Below, piece by piece: positions 12,001-20,587 of a DNA stretch of 24,671 bases. Each line of letters starts with the position of its first letter. Positions within the stretch are counted from its first letter, which is position 1. The notes under the pieces are model-generated. The model searched no databases. It saw nothing but the letters and a program-made list of their open reading frames with translations, and was not told the DNA's origin. The stretch covers positions 1 through 24,671 of the forward strand of contig JAWUYB010000033.1 of the NCBI GenBank assembly GCA_034111025.1. Direction: 5' to 3'. Source of the stretch: CAJXJP01 sp034111025 (GTDB lineage: Bacteria; Patescibacteriota; Gracilibacteria; BD1-5; UBA6164). A program made the position numbers and the translations under genes.

Positions 12001-13518
12001 CTACAGTATTTCTGAGATAATTGAAAAAGTAAACTTATAAGTGATTCTATTATATTAGATACTCTTAAGCCAATTTTTGTATTAAATACGAATATTTCTA
12101 ACACAGGAACAATTGATACGAGTATCTTATTAGAATGAAGCTTGAATGATATTAATTGAATTAAGTCATTTAAAATTAATTCTAATGATATTCTATTAAC
12201 TAATAATAGCTGGTCTACTAATGTAAATTTAAATATTTGAGTAAATAGTATTGATTATATAACTATTGATAATGCTAATAATGTATTAACTTGAATTATA
12301 CTAATTAATAGAATTATAGCACCTGAAGAAATTGATAGTACAGCGGATAATTTTATATTTAACAATGCATCAAATATTTGATTAAATCAAAATATTGAAT
12401 CAAATAAAATTATAATTAATTGAATAAATACGGGGTCATTAGTTTCTGTTGATAACGGTTTTTATAGTATTAATGATTGAGAATTTATATCTGAAAATCA
12501 ACTTATATTTAATAGTAATACATTAAAAGTAACAGGATTATCTTCTTGAAATTATTCAACAACTCTAACAACAACTGTAAATGTATGATGAGTTATAAGT
12601 CAGTTTAATATAACTACTAAATCTAAACCTAATAGTGGTGGATGATGAGGTTGATCAAAACGTAAATCTAAAGTAATATGTACAATTGATGAACATCTTG
12701 TTTGTGAATCAAGCCGTAAGTGAGTTTATAAATATTATAAAAAACAATGAGTTGTTTGTGTTAGATGAGACTTATGAAAAGAATGTTCTCAAAATGAAAA
12801 TGAAAATGAAAATGAAAATGAAAATGAAAATGAAAATGAAAATGAAAATGAAAATGAAAATGATTATACAGAAATTAAAAATTTTCTTTTATGAAATCAA
12901 TGATCTTTAAAAAACACCAATATTAATAAAATATTAGAAAAACTTAATATAAGTGATACAGAAAATATTATTTTTGAATATAATGAATCAGAAGATTATA
13001 ATGATGTTCAAGTAAATAAAATTTTCTTAATCAATAAAAATAAATTTAATAAACTGAAAAATAAATTAAATCATATTAAATATTTATCAGATGATTTTCA
13101 AGGTTACTTATATTATTTAGAATTTAATAACTCTGAATTGAATAATATATTATCATTACTTGAGCTAAGTAGATTAGAAACAAATAAAGTTGATATATTA
13201 AAATATTATAGAGAATATAAAATTATAAGAGATAATATTACAAGTATAAATGTAATGTTTAATAATATTTGAAATATTAAATCTAAATTAACTTCTGATA
13301 ATAATAATATTTCTTACATTAAGTATAAAAATAAGAAATTAAGAAAAAAACAAACTATATTATTTATTAAATTAAAACGTAAAGAATTTAATACTGATTT
13401 ATTTGTCGAAATAAATAAATATTTACATAATGAATATGTGTTATTAAATAACTGAGAAGAATGAGATTTTAATAATATTTTGTATAAAAAATTATTAGAT
13501 AAAATATCAAAATTATAA
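9046..13518 (+). CDS. Large secreted zinc metalloprotease, gametolysin (M11)-like
   Basis: 1490 residues once UGA is read as Gly. Residues 1-35 hold a basic start and one hydrophobic segment (signal or anchor). A His/Asp-rich stretch follows. The catalytic motif HELGHNFGMGHA begins at His312: HExxHxxGxxH of metzincins, most like peptidase M11. Two of its glycines (HELGH and the one before His322) are UGA codons. Further on are SGVMG, with a Met that may form the metzincin Met-turn, and NGPHMDQLNW. Downstream are Ig/fibronectin-III-like modules (one at about 600-705, with DKYEVYRS and YKVYALDKAGN), more beta-rich repeats, a Gly-rich hinge near 1200, a four-Cys segment (about 1211-1247), (Asn-Glu)11, and a lysine-rich helical tail of about 220 residues. 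Probably degrades external proteins or helps attachment. No Shine-Dalgarno site. Confidence 0.92.
12793..12858 (+). repeat. Hexanucleotide tandem repeat, (AATGAA)11
   Basis: Eleven perfect copies of AATGAA lie in frame within the metalloprotease gene and encode Asn-Glu eleven times, followed by Asn-Asp. The unit is two codons long, so copy-number change by slippage would alter linker length without shifting frame. It sits between the Cys-containing segment and the helical C-terminal tail. Confidence 0.95.
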
Positions 13519-13558
13519 ACAAAAAAATCAACAATATTGTTGATTTTTTTGTTTATAA
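13513..13558. terminator. 46-bp perfect palindromic terminator
   Basis: The 46 bases are a perfect palindrome centred between 13535 and 13536, with seven A and seven T in the arms. The UAA of the metalloprotease (13516-13518) lies inside the left arm. It should terminate that transcript and insulate grpE. Confidence 0.85.
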
Positions 13559-13569
13559 AAATTCTCATC

Positions 13570-13596
13570 TTGATAAATAAAAAAAAATAATATAAT
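13570..13596 (+). promoter_or_regulatory. Putative grpE promoter
   Basis: TTGATA (13570-13575), 15 bases, then TATAAT (13591-13596), giving a start near 13604 and a leader of about 27 bases before the ATG at 13631. The spacing is short. I see no CIRCE-like inverted repeat (the HrcA operator) here. Confidence 0.45.
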
Positions 13597-13630
13597 ACTT
13601 TTAAATAAATTAAATTATAAACATATAGAT

Positions 13631-14191
13631 ATGACAAAAAATGAAAGAGATATTGTTGAAGAACAAGAGTTAGTAGAAGAAATGAAGAATGAAATAAATG
13701 AAATTGAAATGGATGAAGAATCAAATGAAGAACTCAATACGGATGAAAATAATATATCATGAAATACTGAATTTGATAAATTGAGAGATACACTTACTAG
13801 AACTCAAGCAGATTTTCTTAACTTTAAACAAAGAGTTGAAAGAGATAAAGAAGATATGATATTCTTTTTAAAATCAGATATATTAAAAAAAGTCTTACCA
13901 AGAATTGATGATATTCAAAGAATGATTCAGAATACACCTGAAGAAATGAGAACGGAGGCTTTATATGAAGGTATAATTTCTATGGAAACTAAATTATTAG
14001 CAGATTTAGATAAGATGGGAGTGAAACCATTTAATTCTAGAGGACTATGAGTAGACCCAGATAAACATGATGTTATGACTACTGTTCCTGGTCAAGAAGA
14101 AGGTGTGATTTTTGATGAATTTGAAAAAGGGTATAATTTATGAGATAGAGTACTGAGACATGCTAAAGTGGTTGTTTGAGCTGGAGTATAA
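13631..14191 (+). CDS. grpE: GrpE, nucleotide exchange factor for DnaK
   Basis: 186 residues. GrpE releases ADP from the chaperone DnaK in the cytoplasm. The acidic, unstructured N-terminus (about residues 1-48) is followed by the long helix (TRTQADFLNFKQRVERDKED), a PRIDDIQRMI segment, and the beta-wing domain with PDKHDVMTTVPGQEEGVI and a C-terminus DRVLRHAKVVVGAGV typical of the family. Four glycines are UGA and seven are GGN. dnaK and dnaJ are not neighbours in this window; grpE stands alone with its own promoter candidate. The ATG at 13631 gives the expected full length. No Shine-Dalgarno site. Confidence 0.95.
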
Positions 14192-14223
14192 AAAAATAGA
14201 ACATATTGATTATCTAATACGAT

Positions 14224-14286
14224 AAATAAGCGAGATAATTAAAACTTGATTTTTTTTTAAAAGTCTTATAATTATTTCGCTTATTT
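14224..14286. terminator. Long imperfect hairpin after grpE
   Basis: AAATAAGCGA (14224-14233) pairs with TCGCTTATTT (14277-14286), and the inner flanks (ATAATTA against TAATTAT) pair imperfectly around a T-rich loop. It sits 33 bases past the grpE stop and just before the next gene. It may be a terminator or a leader structure for the downstream gene; the terminal T run is weak. Confidence 0.5.
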
Positions 14287-14302
14287 TAAATAATACAAAT
14301 TT

Positions 14303-15187
14303 ATGAAACCTCTGAAGCGTTTTTTAATCGCATTCTTATGAATTATATTAATATCATTATCTATTAATATTCAATCAGTTTTAGCTGCTAGTTTTCCAGG
14401 ATTGGAAACTAAAATCATTGCTGAATCTAGTTCTTCAAAAATAATCAAACTGCAAACATTTTTACAAAAACTATGACTGTATTGATGAAAAATTGATGGA
14501 ATACATTCTAGTATATTACCATCACTTTTATCGTATCAAAAACAAACATGATTAATAGTCAATAATAATGACTGGTGAGCATGATATTTTTGAGTAAAAA
14601 CTCTAACAGCTCTACAAGAAGATTATCTAGATAATTTTAATCAATATAAATATATTTTAGAACAAAATAAACCAATCGAATGAGAAAGATATTTTTATGT
14701 TACTGCATATTATTCAGCTATTCTATGACAAGATAGATATTCTTATAGTTCATCATTAGGAAGATATAGAACTTATAGTGAAGCAATTAGAATGCAATGA
14801 AAATGAACAAATTGAGCTTCTTGAAAAGAAGTATTTCCATGAATGTTGGCAGGTCCTAGAAATTATGATTTTTGAACAAAAATTGAACTAGATGGTATAT
14901 GAATTTGAGCTATAGAAGATAGATGATGAGCGATTGTTAATGCTTGAGAAAGATGATTTGAACATGACAGAATTGATGTTTGGATGTGATATTGAGATGA
15001 ATGAAGAGTTAGAGCAGAAAAATGGTGAGTAAGAAAAATTAAATGAAAAATAGTTAGTTCTGAGAGAGAAGTTAATGTAGTATTTAATAATTCTCTAGTT
15101 TGATTAAATCAAAAATTATACGTGACACCAGAAAGTAAATCTATAGATGTAAAAAAATTACAAGAACTATTTTTAGAATTAAAATAA
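14303..15187 (+). CDS. Secreted 3D-domain/peptidoglycan-binding protein, truncated by in-frame UAA
   Basis: 294 residues up to a UAA at 15185. Signal peptide at residues 1-30, ending SVLAA. A first peptidoglycan-binding-1-like module (about 45-115) contains LQTFLQKLGLYGGKIDG and GAGYFGVKT. It is followed by a 3D domain (about 135-250): VTAYYSA, then MLAGPRNYDFGTKIELDG, the aspartates in IEDRGGAIVNAG and the third in DRIDVWMGYGDEG. 3D/double-psi-barrel domains occur in murein-cleaving or murein-binding proteins such as MltA and YuiC. A second peptidoglycan-binding module begins (VKKLQELFLELK) and is cut by UAA; the reading frame stays open and recognisable for another 134 codons. UGA glycines are dense. 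Paralogous to the next gene. Confidence 0.88.
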
Positions 15188-15592
15188 TATAACGGTAATA
15201 TTGATTGAAAATATATATCTATTAAAAATGAACTGATAGATTTTCAGGTTAATAATAGTATTATTAGATCAAAAAATGATGATCAAGCAGGATATTTTTG
15301 AAAAAAAACTATAGCAGTAGTAAAAGAAAAATACAGTATTAATGATGATATATTTAAAGAACCTAAAGTTGATATTTGAGATGAATTTACAGCTCTTACG
15401 AGAAAAGAAAAATTAGGAATTGTAAAATTAAAGGTAAGATTAAATACTTATTTTGAAAAACAAACAAAATGAAATAAAGTTAAAATCACAAAACAAAAAA
15501 CAATACTTCAAAATAAACTTCAAAAAGTTATAAATAAAACGAGTAATAAGAAAAAGAAACAAAAATTACAATATTTAAAAGTACTTTTATAA
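15188..15592 (+). pseudogene. In-frame 3' remainder of the 3D-domain gene after the UAA
   Basis: Directly after the UAA at 15185-15187 the same frame continues for 134 codons to a second UAA at 15590. It completes the peptidoglycan-binding module (YNGNIDGKYISIKNELIDFQ, later AGYFGKKT) and adds a lysine-rich tail. UGA glycines still fall at sensible positions. The stop aligns with a leucine of the downstream paralogue (ELNLFDGEVDGKY against ELK*YNGNIDGKY), so a single TTA-to-TAA change explains it. No in-frame ATG makes it an independent gene. It could be a recent nonsense mutation, a sequencing error, or a read-through site. Confidence 0.75.
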
Positions 15593-15632
15593 TTATATAA
15601 AAAAATAATTATAAAAAATGTCCAGTTAATAT

Positions 15633-15675
15633 TATATAAAAGCATTCCATAATTTTGATGGAATGCTTTTATATA
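15633..15675. terminator. Intrinsic terminator between the 3D-domain paralogues
   Basis: About 18 base pairs with the core AAAAGCATTCCAT / ATGGAATGCTTTT around a seven-base loop (AATTTTG). The strong stem with A/T flanks separates the two paralogous genes, so each probably has its own transcript. Confidence 0.8.
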
Positions 15676-15697
15676 TGTTAAAATTAAGAGAATTACT

Positions 15698-17239
15698 ATG
15701 AAACTCTTGATTATGAAAAAAATAATATCTACTATAATATTAACAACACTATTAATTGTAAATATACCTGAAGCGGTTTTTGCTAATGAAGGTTGATATT
15801 TTATGGTGACTGCTTATTATTCTCCTTTACCTGATCAAAAATATTATTTGAAAGGAAATTATAAAGATGAAATTAGATTAAATGGAAGGTGAATAGCTTG
15901 AGCAAGTTGAAAAAAAGTCTTTTCATGAATGCTTGCTGCACCTAAAAACTATAAATTTGGTACCAAAATTAAGCTAGAATGACTTTGAGTTGGTTCAGTT
16001 GAAGATAGATGAGGAGCAATAGTAAATGCATGAAATAGAGGATATTTTAATGATAGAATTGATGTTTGGATGTGATATTGAGATGAATGACTTAGAAGGG
16101 CTTTATATTGGGGGAAAAGAAAAGTGAAATGAACTATTATATCTAATAAATCTCAGACAACTCTTAATTATAAAAACATTGATGCGCCAAGCTGGGTTGT
16201 AAATTCATTAGAACAAACACCAAATATATTTTATAAATCTATTTGAAAAAAATCAGATAAAAATGATGTTTATGATTTAAAATTATTTTTACAAGATATT
16301 AATTTTTATCAATGAGACGTAAATTATGAATATTCAAATGATTTAATTACAGTAATTCATAATTTTCAATTAAAATATAATTTAGTATCAAAAGATGAAG
16401 TCTTATGAGCAGGTTATTGGTGAGAAAAAACACGTGCTAAATTTTTAGAAAAATATAGATTATGAAAATTAGAATCTAATAATACTGAAAATGTAGTTAC
16501 TGACTATGATAAAAATTATATTATAGATGTAAAGGTTGTAAATAATGATAACATAATTAATGCTATTAATTATAATAATGTTATATTAAAATGAGACATT
16601 AATTATATTTTTAATAATCCAGTTAAATCTATTGCACAAATTGCAGAACTTCAAAATATATTAATTGAATTAAATTTATTTGATTGAGAAGTTGATTGAA
16701 AATATGATTCTATTAGAGATATTATTTTAAAATATCAATTAAGTAATCAAATAATTTCAAATATTGATAATTTATGAGCATGATACTATTGACCTAATAC
16801 TAGAAAAAGCTTATATCAAGCTTATATAGAATTATTAGAAAATAAAGAAAAAATTATTCAAATTGAATTATTAATCAAATGATTAAAAGAATCGAGTTTT
16901 TCTCAAGCAGAAGATAAAATAATAAAAATTGGTAATTTGTCATACTGAAATATTTCACCTGAAGTAAGAGATCTACAACTTATTCTAAAACATTTCTGAT
17001 ATTTTAATGATAATGATACAGCTATATTTTGAACGAAAACAAAACAAGCAATAATTTCTATGCAAATAGATAGGGAAGTCATTAGTTCTGAGAAATCAGT
17101 TTGATCAGGAATATTTTGACCAGGAACGAAAACAGAATTAACACTTTTATTATCTGAATATTATTTCCAAGAAGAATTTGATAAGTTAGAATTAGAAGAA
17201 GAATTAGTGAGTGAAATAAAAAAATCAAGTAGCATTTAA
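15698..17239 (+). CDS. Secreted 3D-domain protein with three peptidoglycan-binding modules
   Basis: 513 residues from the ATG at 15698; an in-frame ATG at 15713 is an alternative start. Signal peptide to about residue 28 (AVFA). The 3D domain (about 33-150) shows VTAYYSPLP, MLAAPKNYKFGTKIKLEG, VEDRGGAIVNAG, DRIDVWMGYGDEG. Three peptidoglycan-binding-1-like modules follow: about 185-265 (GAGYWGEKT), about 305-375 (LDGEVDGKY-like segment and GAGYYGPNT), and about 425-495 (LQLILKHFGYF, GIFGPGTKT). It lacks the N-terminal module of its upstream paralogue but shares a run of over 30 identical bases at the DRIDVWMGYGDE codons, so duplication is clear. It probably binds or cleaves cell-wall glycan, its own or a host's. 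The UAA is at the centre of a palindrome. Confidence 0.9.
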
Positions 17240-17261
17240 ATGCTACTTGATTTTTTTATTT
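17214..17261. terminator. 48-bp perfect palindrome with stop codon at its centre
   Basis: Perfect palindrome centred between 17237 and 17238, with the core CAAGTAGCATTTAAATGCTACTTG flanked by A and T runs (core split here: CAAGTAGCATTT, then its complement). The UAA of the preceding gene (17237-17239) is the exact centre. It should act as an intrinsic terminator. Its T-rich right arm runs into the cdsA promoter region. Confidence 0.85.
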
Positions 17262-17274
17262 TTTTAATTATAAA
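17247..17274 (+). promoter_or_regulatory. Weak promoter candidate for cdsA
   Basis: TTGATT (17247-17252), 16 bases, then TATAAA (17269-17274). The -35 box overlaps the terminator palindrome of the preceding gene. The inferred start near 17281 precedes the Shine-Dalgarno site of cdsA. Confidence 0.35.
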
Positions 17275-17293
17275 TTATATACAACTTTTTATT

Positions 17294-17298
17294 AGGAG
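17294..17298 (+). promoter_or_regulatory. Shine-Dalgarno site of cdsA
   Basis: AGGAG, six bases before the ATG at 17305, selects that start over the out-of-frame ATG at 17301. Nearly all other genes in the window have only A/T-rich sequence here, so this site is unusual. Confidence 0.8.
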
Positions 17299-17304
17299 AG
17301 ATGT

Positions 17305-18063
17305 ATGAGTGACTTAAACTTAGGTTACGGGTTATTTGTTATAGCTATGTCAATTATTGAATTATGTATCTTTTCTGTATTCTTTGATAATAAAAAATTC
17401 AAGAATAAAAAAGGATCATTTAGAGGAAAAATTAAACCTACTGTACTAGTTATTATGATTTTTATGTTTCCTTTAGTATATATATCATTGTATACTTGGT
17501 TTAACAATGATATATCATTGCATATATGGTTTGATATAGTTAAATGCACAATATTTTTAGGAATACTATTTGAATTATTCATGAGTAATAATTCAAATAA
17601 ATTATTTAGTTATAAGTCATTTTTGATATTATTATCATTTTTTAGTATTATTATAATACTTGATAATATTTATGAAACATTATTATTAGTAATACTTATT
17701 ATCTCTATGGATTTCTTTATGAGTCTATTTGGTTCATATATAGTATCTAGAATTCCTTTTGAAAATATTAAGTTACGATATCCAAAATCAATATCTGAAA
17801 ATAAAACTGGATTATCTGTGATATTATCATATATCACAATGTTGTTCTTGTATTCTCATTTCTTTGATTTTTGGTTAATAACTACAGTATGTTTTAGTGC
17901 ATTTTTTGGAGATGCAGTTTTATCGCATTATAAAAGAATTAATAATATAGATGATTTTTCTAACTTATTAGGTCCTATCGGTGGTTTTTCTGATAGATTT
18001 GATAGTTGGGTATTTACATTTTTATTTGTACTTATATCTGGATTAAAAGTAGCAACTCTGTGA
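17305..18063 (+). CDS. cdsA: Phosphatidate cytidylyltransferase (CdsA-like), ends in UGA
   Basis: 252 residues, multi-spanning. CdsA makes CDP-diacylglycerol from phosphatidate and CTP at the membrane. The family signature is clear: SHYKR (207-211), DDFSNLLGPIGG (216-227) and SDRFDS (229-234), preceded by GSYIVSRIPF and YPKSISENKT; the family's His before the GG is Ile here. The 12 glycines are all GGA, GGT or GGG and there is no internal UGA, whereas mraY nearby uses UGA for roughly 25 of 35. It has a strong Shine-Dalgarno site. The family's C-terminus is expected about here, and the UGA at 18061 lies in a terminator loop, so I take it as the real stop. If UGA is read as Gly, the frame runs to UAA at 18175-18177 (290 residues), overlapping the opposite gene. 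Possibly acquired from a standard-code donor. Confidence 0.85.
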   Translation: MSDLNLGYGLFVIAMSIIELCIFSVFFDNKKFKNKKGSFRGKIKPTVLVIMIFMFPLVYISLYTWFNNDISLHIWFDIVKCTIFLGILFELFMSNNSNKLFSYKSFLILLSFFSIIIILDNIYETLLLVILIISMDFFMSLFGSYIVSRIPFENIKLRYPKSISENKTGLSVILSYITMLFLYSHFFDFWLITTVCFSAFFGDAVLSHYKRINNIDDFSNLLGPIGGFSDRFDSWVFTFLFVLISGLKVATL

Positions 18064-18075
18064 GTTGCTTTTTTA
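18051..18075. terminator. Terminator hairpin overlapping the cdsA UGA
   Basis: AGCAACTC (18051-18058), loop TGT, GAGTTGCT (18062-18069), then T run to 18074. A classic GC-containing stem with a T tail. The UGA at 18061-18063 starts in the loop. On the minus strand it can also end the tilS/hypothetical transcript. Confidence 0.85.
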
Positions 18076-18177
18076 TATTTATATAAATATATTCCGTTCT
18101 TTATTAGAAAACTATACCACTCAATTATAAGATATTTTAAATTTTATAATATTATCTTTTACCTTTTTTACTACTAA
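18064..18177 (+). other. Possible read-through extension of cdsA if UGA = Gly
   Basis: If UGA at 18061 is decoded as glycine, 37 more sense codons follow before UAA at 18175. They lie past the terminator hairpin and overlap the last 66 bases of the convergent gene in antisense. The encoded tail is hydrophobic and aromatic-rich without a recognisable motif. I think it is not natural coding sequence. Confidence 0.4.
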
Positions 18178-18426
18178 TTTATAATCTTTCCATGATTGTT
18201 CTAGTATTGATTGATAAGGTTCAGATAATTGAGATAGTTTTGTTGTTTTTTTCTTTCCATTTAAATTGAATTCAAAGGTAATGAAAATTCATTCTCATTT
18301 TGGTATACTCTCATCAATTGGATCTGCAGGAATTATATCTCTTGTAATTGTTTTTAATGATAATTCTAATTCATGAAAAATTATTGTTTCAGATTCTCAT
18401 ATTGAAAAGTATTCTTCTAATGCCAT
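18112..18426 (-). CDS. Hypothetical protein, 104 residues
   Basis: Starts at the ATG at 18426 (MALEEYFS) and ends in UAG, the only UAG stop I identify here. I do not recognise the family. It is soluble, with no signal peptide or membrane segment. It alternates short beta-like stretches (ETIIFHELELSL, GIFITFEFNL) with a helical region (SEPYQSILEQSWKDYKLVVK) and ends in a beta-like segment, suggesting a small alpha/beta fold. Glycines in SIGES, PKGEG and YNGVV are UGA. It lies 34 bases downstream of tilS on the same strand, probably in one transcript. Confidence is good that it is a gene, none for function. Confidence 0.75.
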
Positions 18427-18460
18427 ATTTTTTTAGTAATAAATAAATTATTAATTATTA

Positions 18461-19447
18461 TTAAAAAATAATAATTTCGTTTTCTTTTCTCATTTTTAGT
18501 TTTTGTATTTCTTTAATTGTTTTATTATTTTTTCCATTAATAAATCTAATTACTTCATTGATATTTCATTCTGATAATCAGATGGTAGATTTATTATTTG
18601 ATGTGTAAAATATATGTCTAATTATTTCTTTCTGTAATAGAGTACTTGTTGAATTAAAATCTGATATATAAAAATATCAGTAGATATCTAGTGTATTTAT
18701 TTTATATTTAGCAGAATTAAATATTAAAATTGCTTGTTCTGCTAAAAAGTCTTCTACTTCTTTATCTAAATGATTTTTTAGTTCTTCGAAATATTCCATC
18801 ATATTTGAAATATTTTTCTTATAGTTTGAGTTTATTTTTTCAAATTGAGGAACAATATCATGTCTGAGTTTATTTCTTGTTATATCAGTATCATTATTTG
18901 TTACATCTATTTTATATACTAAATTATTTGTATCTAAATATTCTAATATTTCAGTTTTTGTTATTCATAAAAGTGGACGAATTATTCAGCCAGATTCTTC
19001 AGTCATATTAATTAATCCAGTAAGTTTTGTACCTCTTGCTAGATTAAAGAAAAAAGTTTCTATTTTATCATCTAAGTGGTGAGCTATAAGAACTTTATTT
19101 GTTTCATATATATTACAGACTGCATTAAAAAATGCATATCTTTTTTCACGAGCAACTTCTTCGATTCATTTACTTTGATATAAACTATCTCTAATTGCTT
19201 TTATATCTGCACTCGCTATTTCAACTTTAAATCATTTTTCTTGTGCTAGTTTTTCTATAAATTCTTCTTCTTGATTAGCTTCAGGTCTGAGTTGATGATT
19301 AAAGTAACATACTACTAAATTTTTAGCATACTTAGTTTCAAGTATTTTATATAATAAATACATCGAATCAGGTCACGTAGAACAACCTAAAATAACAGGA
19401 TCATTTGGTCAAAAATATTTTGATAGAGTTTCTTCTAAGTTTTTCAT
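18461..19447 (-). CDS. tilS: tRNA(Ile)-lysidine synthase
   Basis: 328 residues. TilS ligates lysine to C34 of tRNA-Ile(CAU) so that it reads AUA, using ATP; AUA is very common in this AT-rich genome. The PP-loop STGPDS (residues 23-28) follows the strand PVILGC. Other family motifs are CYFNHQLRPEA, GIEEVAREKRYAFF, the LIAHHLDDKIETFFFNLARGT signature, IIRPLLGITKTEI and DITRNKLRHDIVPQF. It is shorter than E. coli TilS, with a reduced C-terminal region after about residue 235. UGA encodes nine of about 14 glycines, including the one in STGPDS. The ATG at 19447 is the first good start, with no Shine-Dalgarno site. The hypothetical gene at 18426 follows it. Confidence 0.93.
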
Positions 19448-19645
19448 GAATTTTGTTTAAAAAGTTTTAATGATTTTATTTACTTTAATCTGAAAATCAA
19501 TAAAATTATTTTATGTAAATTTATCCTACTATTTTTTCTAAATAATATAGTTTTATTTTCGAATTTAATCTATAAGTTAGAATTATTAAATTGATTATTT
19601 AATGTAATTAGTTTTGTTATATTTTATTTCTAAGTAATCATTAAT

Positions 19646-20587
19646 ATGAAAATAATAATCTTAAATATAATTTTTATTATTTTTTTAAGTAGTTGTAATA
19701 TTATTGAAAATAATCAAGATACACTAAGCATTGTCGAAAGTAATATTTGAAATCATGTTTCAATTTGAACTTATGATTTTAATGAACTCATAAATAATAA
19801 AACAGAAACTGATGTTATTCTAGATGTGCGAACTTTAGAAGAATATAATCAATGATATATTAAGTGAGCTATTTTATTAGATTATTATAAACCTCATTTT
19901 AAAGAACATCTGAATTTATTAAATAAAGAGAAAACATATTATATTTATTGTAGAAGTGGTAATAGATCATGAAAAACTTTAGATATAATGAAAGAATTTT
20001 GATTTAAGAATGTAATAAATTTAGATAAATGAATTATTGACTGGAAACAACAAAACTTACCAATGGAAAATAATCTTATTTCTAATATGGAATTAAAAAC
20101 TAATACAATAAAAAAGGTAGAATCAACTACTATAAAAATTAATATTCCTTTAATTGATGAATTAGAAATTGAATATATTAATTGATTTGATTCAGTTAAT
20201 TTGCCTACAATGTATTGATTCGAATTTAAATCTGAATGATTAACTTTTTATTTTGATAGATCATATAAAAAATATTGAGAAAAACATATTTGATTTTGAC
20301 CATTATACCTCATACCAGAGTCACCAAGCGATAGAAAAATTAAATGACATGCTTATGAAATGCAATTAATTGAAAAAGATGAGAGTTTATATTGAGAATT
20401 AAAAAAAAATATGTCATATGATGTGTATTATACAAGTCATTGATGAATGTGTGATTTACGTAATTATGTATTAAAGGGGCAAAATAAAGACATAAAAATA
20501 TCTAGTTCAGGATGTAATACAACTAACGAAGTGGATGATACTTATATTAAAAATCTATTTTGAAATTTAATTAAAACAAATAAATAA
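19646..20587 (+). CDS. Rhodanese-domain lipoprotein
   Basis: 313 residues. The N-terminus is a lipoprotein signal peptide with the lipobox LSSC (Cys17), so the protein is probably anchored outside the membrane. Residues about 35-130 are a rhodanese domain: TDVILDVRTLEEYNQGYIKGA, then YYIYCRSGNRSG with the active-site Cys102, then KNVINLDKGIIDW. Rhodaneses bind sulfur as a cysteine persulfide. The remaining ~180 residues form a separate domain I do not recognise, with YGFEFKSEGLTFYFDRS, PLYLIPESPSDRKIKG and three cysteines, including HGGMCDLRNY and SSSGCNTT. Many glycines are UGA, including the last of CRSGNRSG. An extended -10 (TG-T-TATATT, 19615-19623) lies upstream. The stop overlaps the next start by one base (TAATG). 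Confidence 0.88.

Noticed and set aside
12686..12910. Frame encoding a Met-Lys repeat
   Set aside because: Frame-shifted shadow of the (AATGAA)11 repeat; the true frame gives Asn-Glu and is continuous over 4.4 kb.
9046..13518. Frequent UGA codons read as nonsense mutations, making most genes pseudogenes
   Set aside because: UGA occurs in all but two genes at conserved glycine positions, with no frameshifts and with intact active sites. A reassigned code explains everything.
13314..13724. 136-codon minus-strand frame
   Set aside because: Antisense to the metalloprotease end, a palindromic terminator and the start of grpE; a by-product of lysine/asparagine-rich codons.
17325..17582. 85-codon minus-strand frame
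   Set aside because: Antisense to cdsA, which carries the family signature.
19448..19645. Possible small gene or ncRNA in the 198-base gap between tilS and the rhodanese gene
   Set aside because: No frame with coding character and no strong hairpin; it probably holds the two divergent promoters only.
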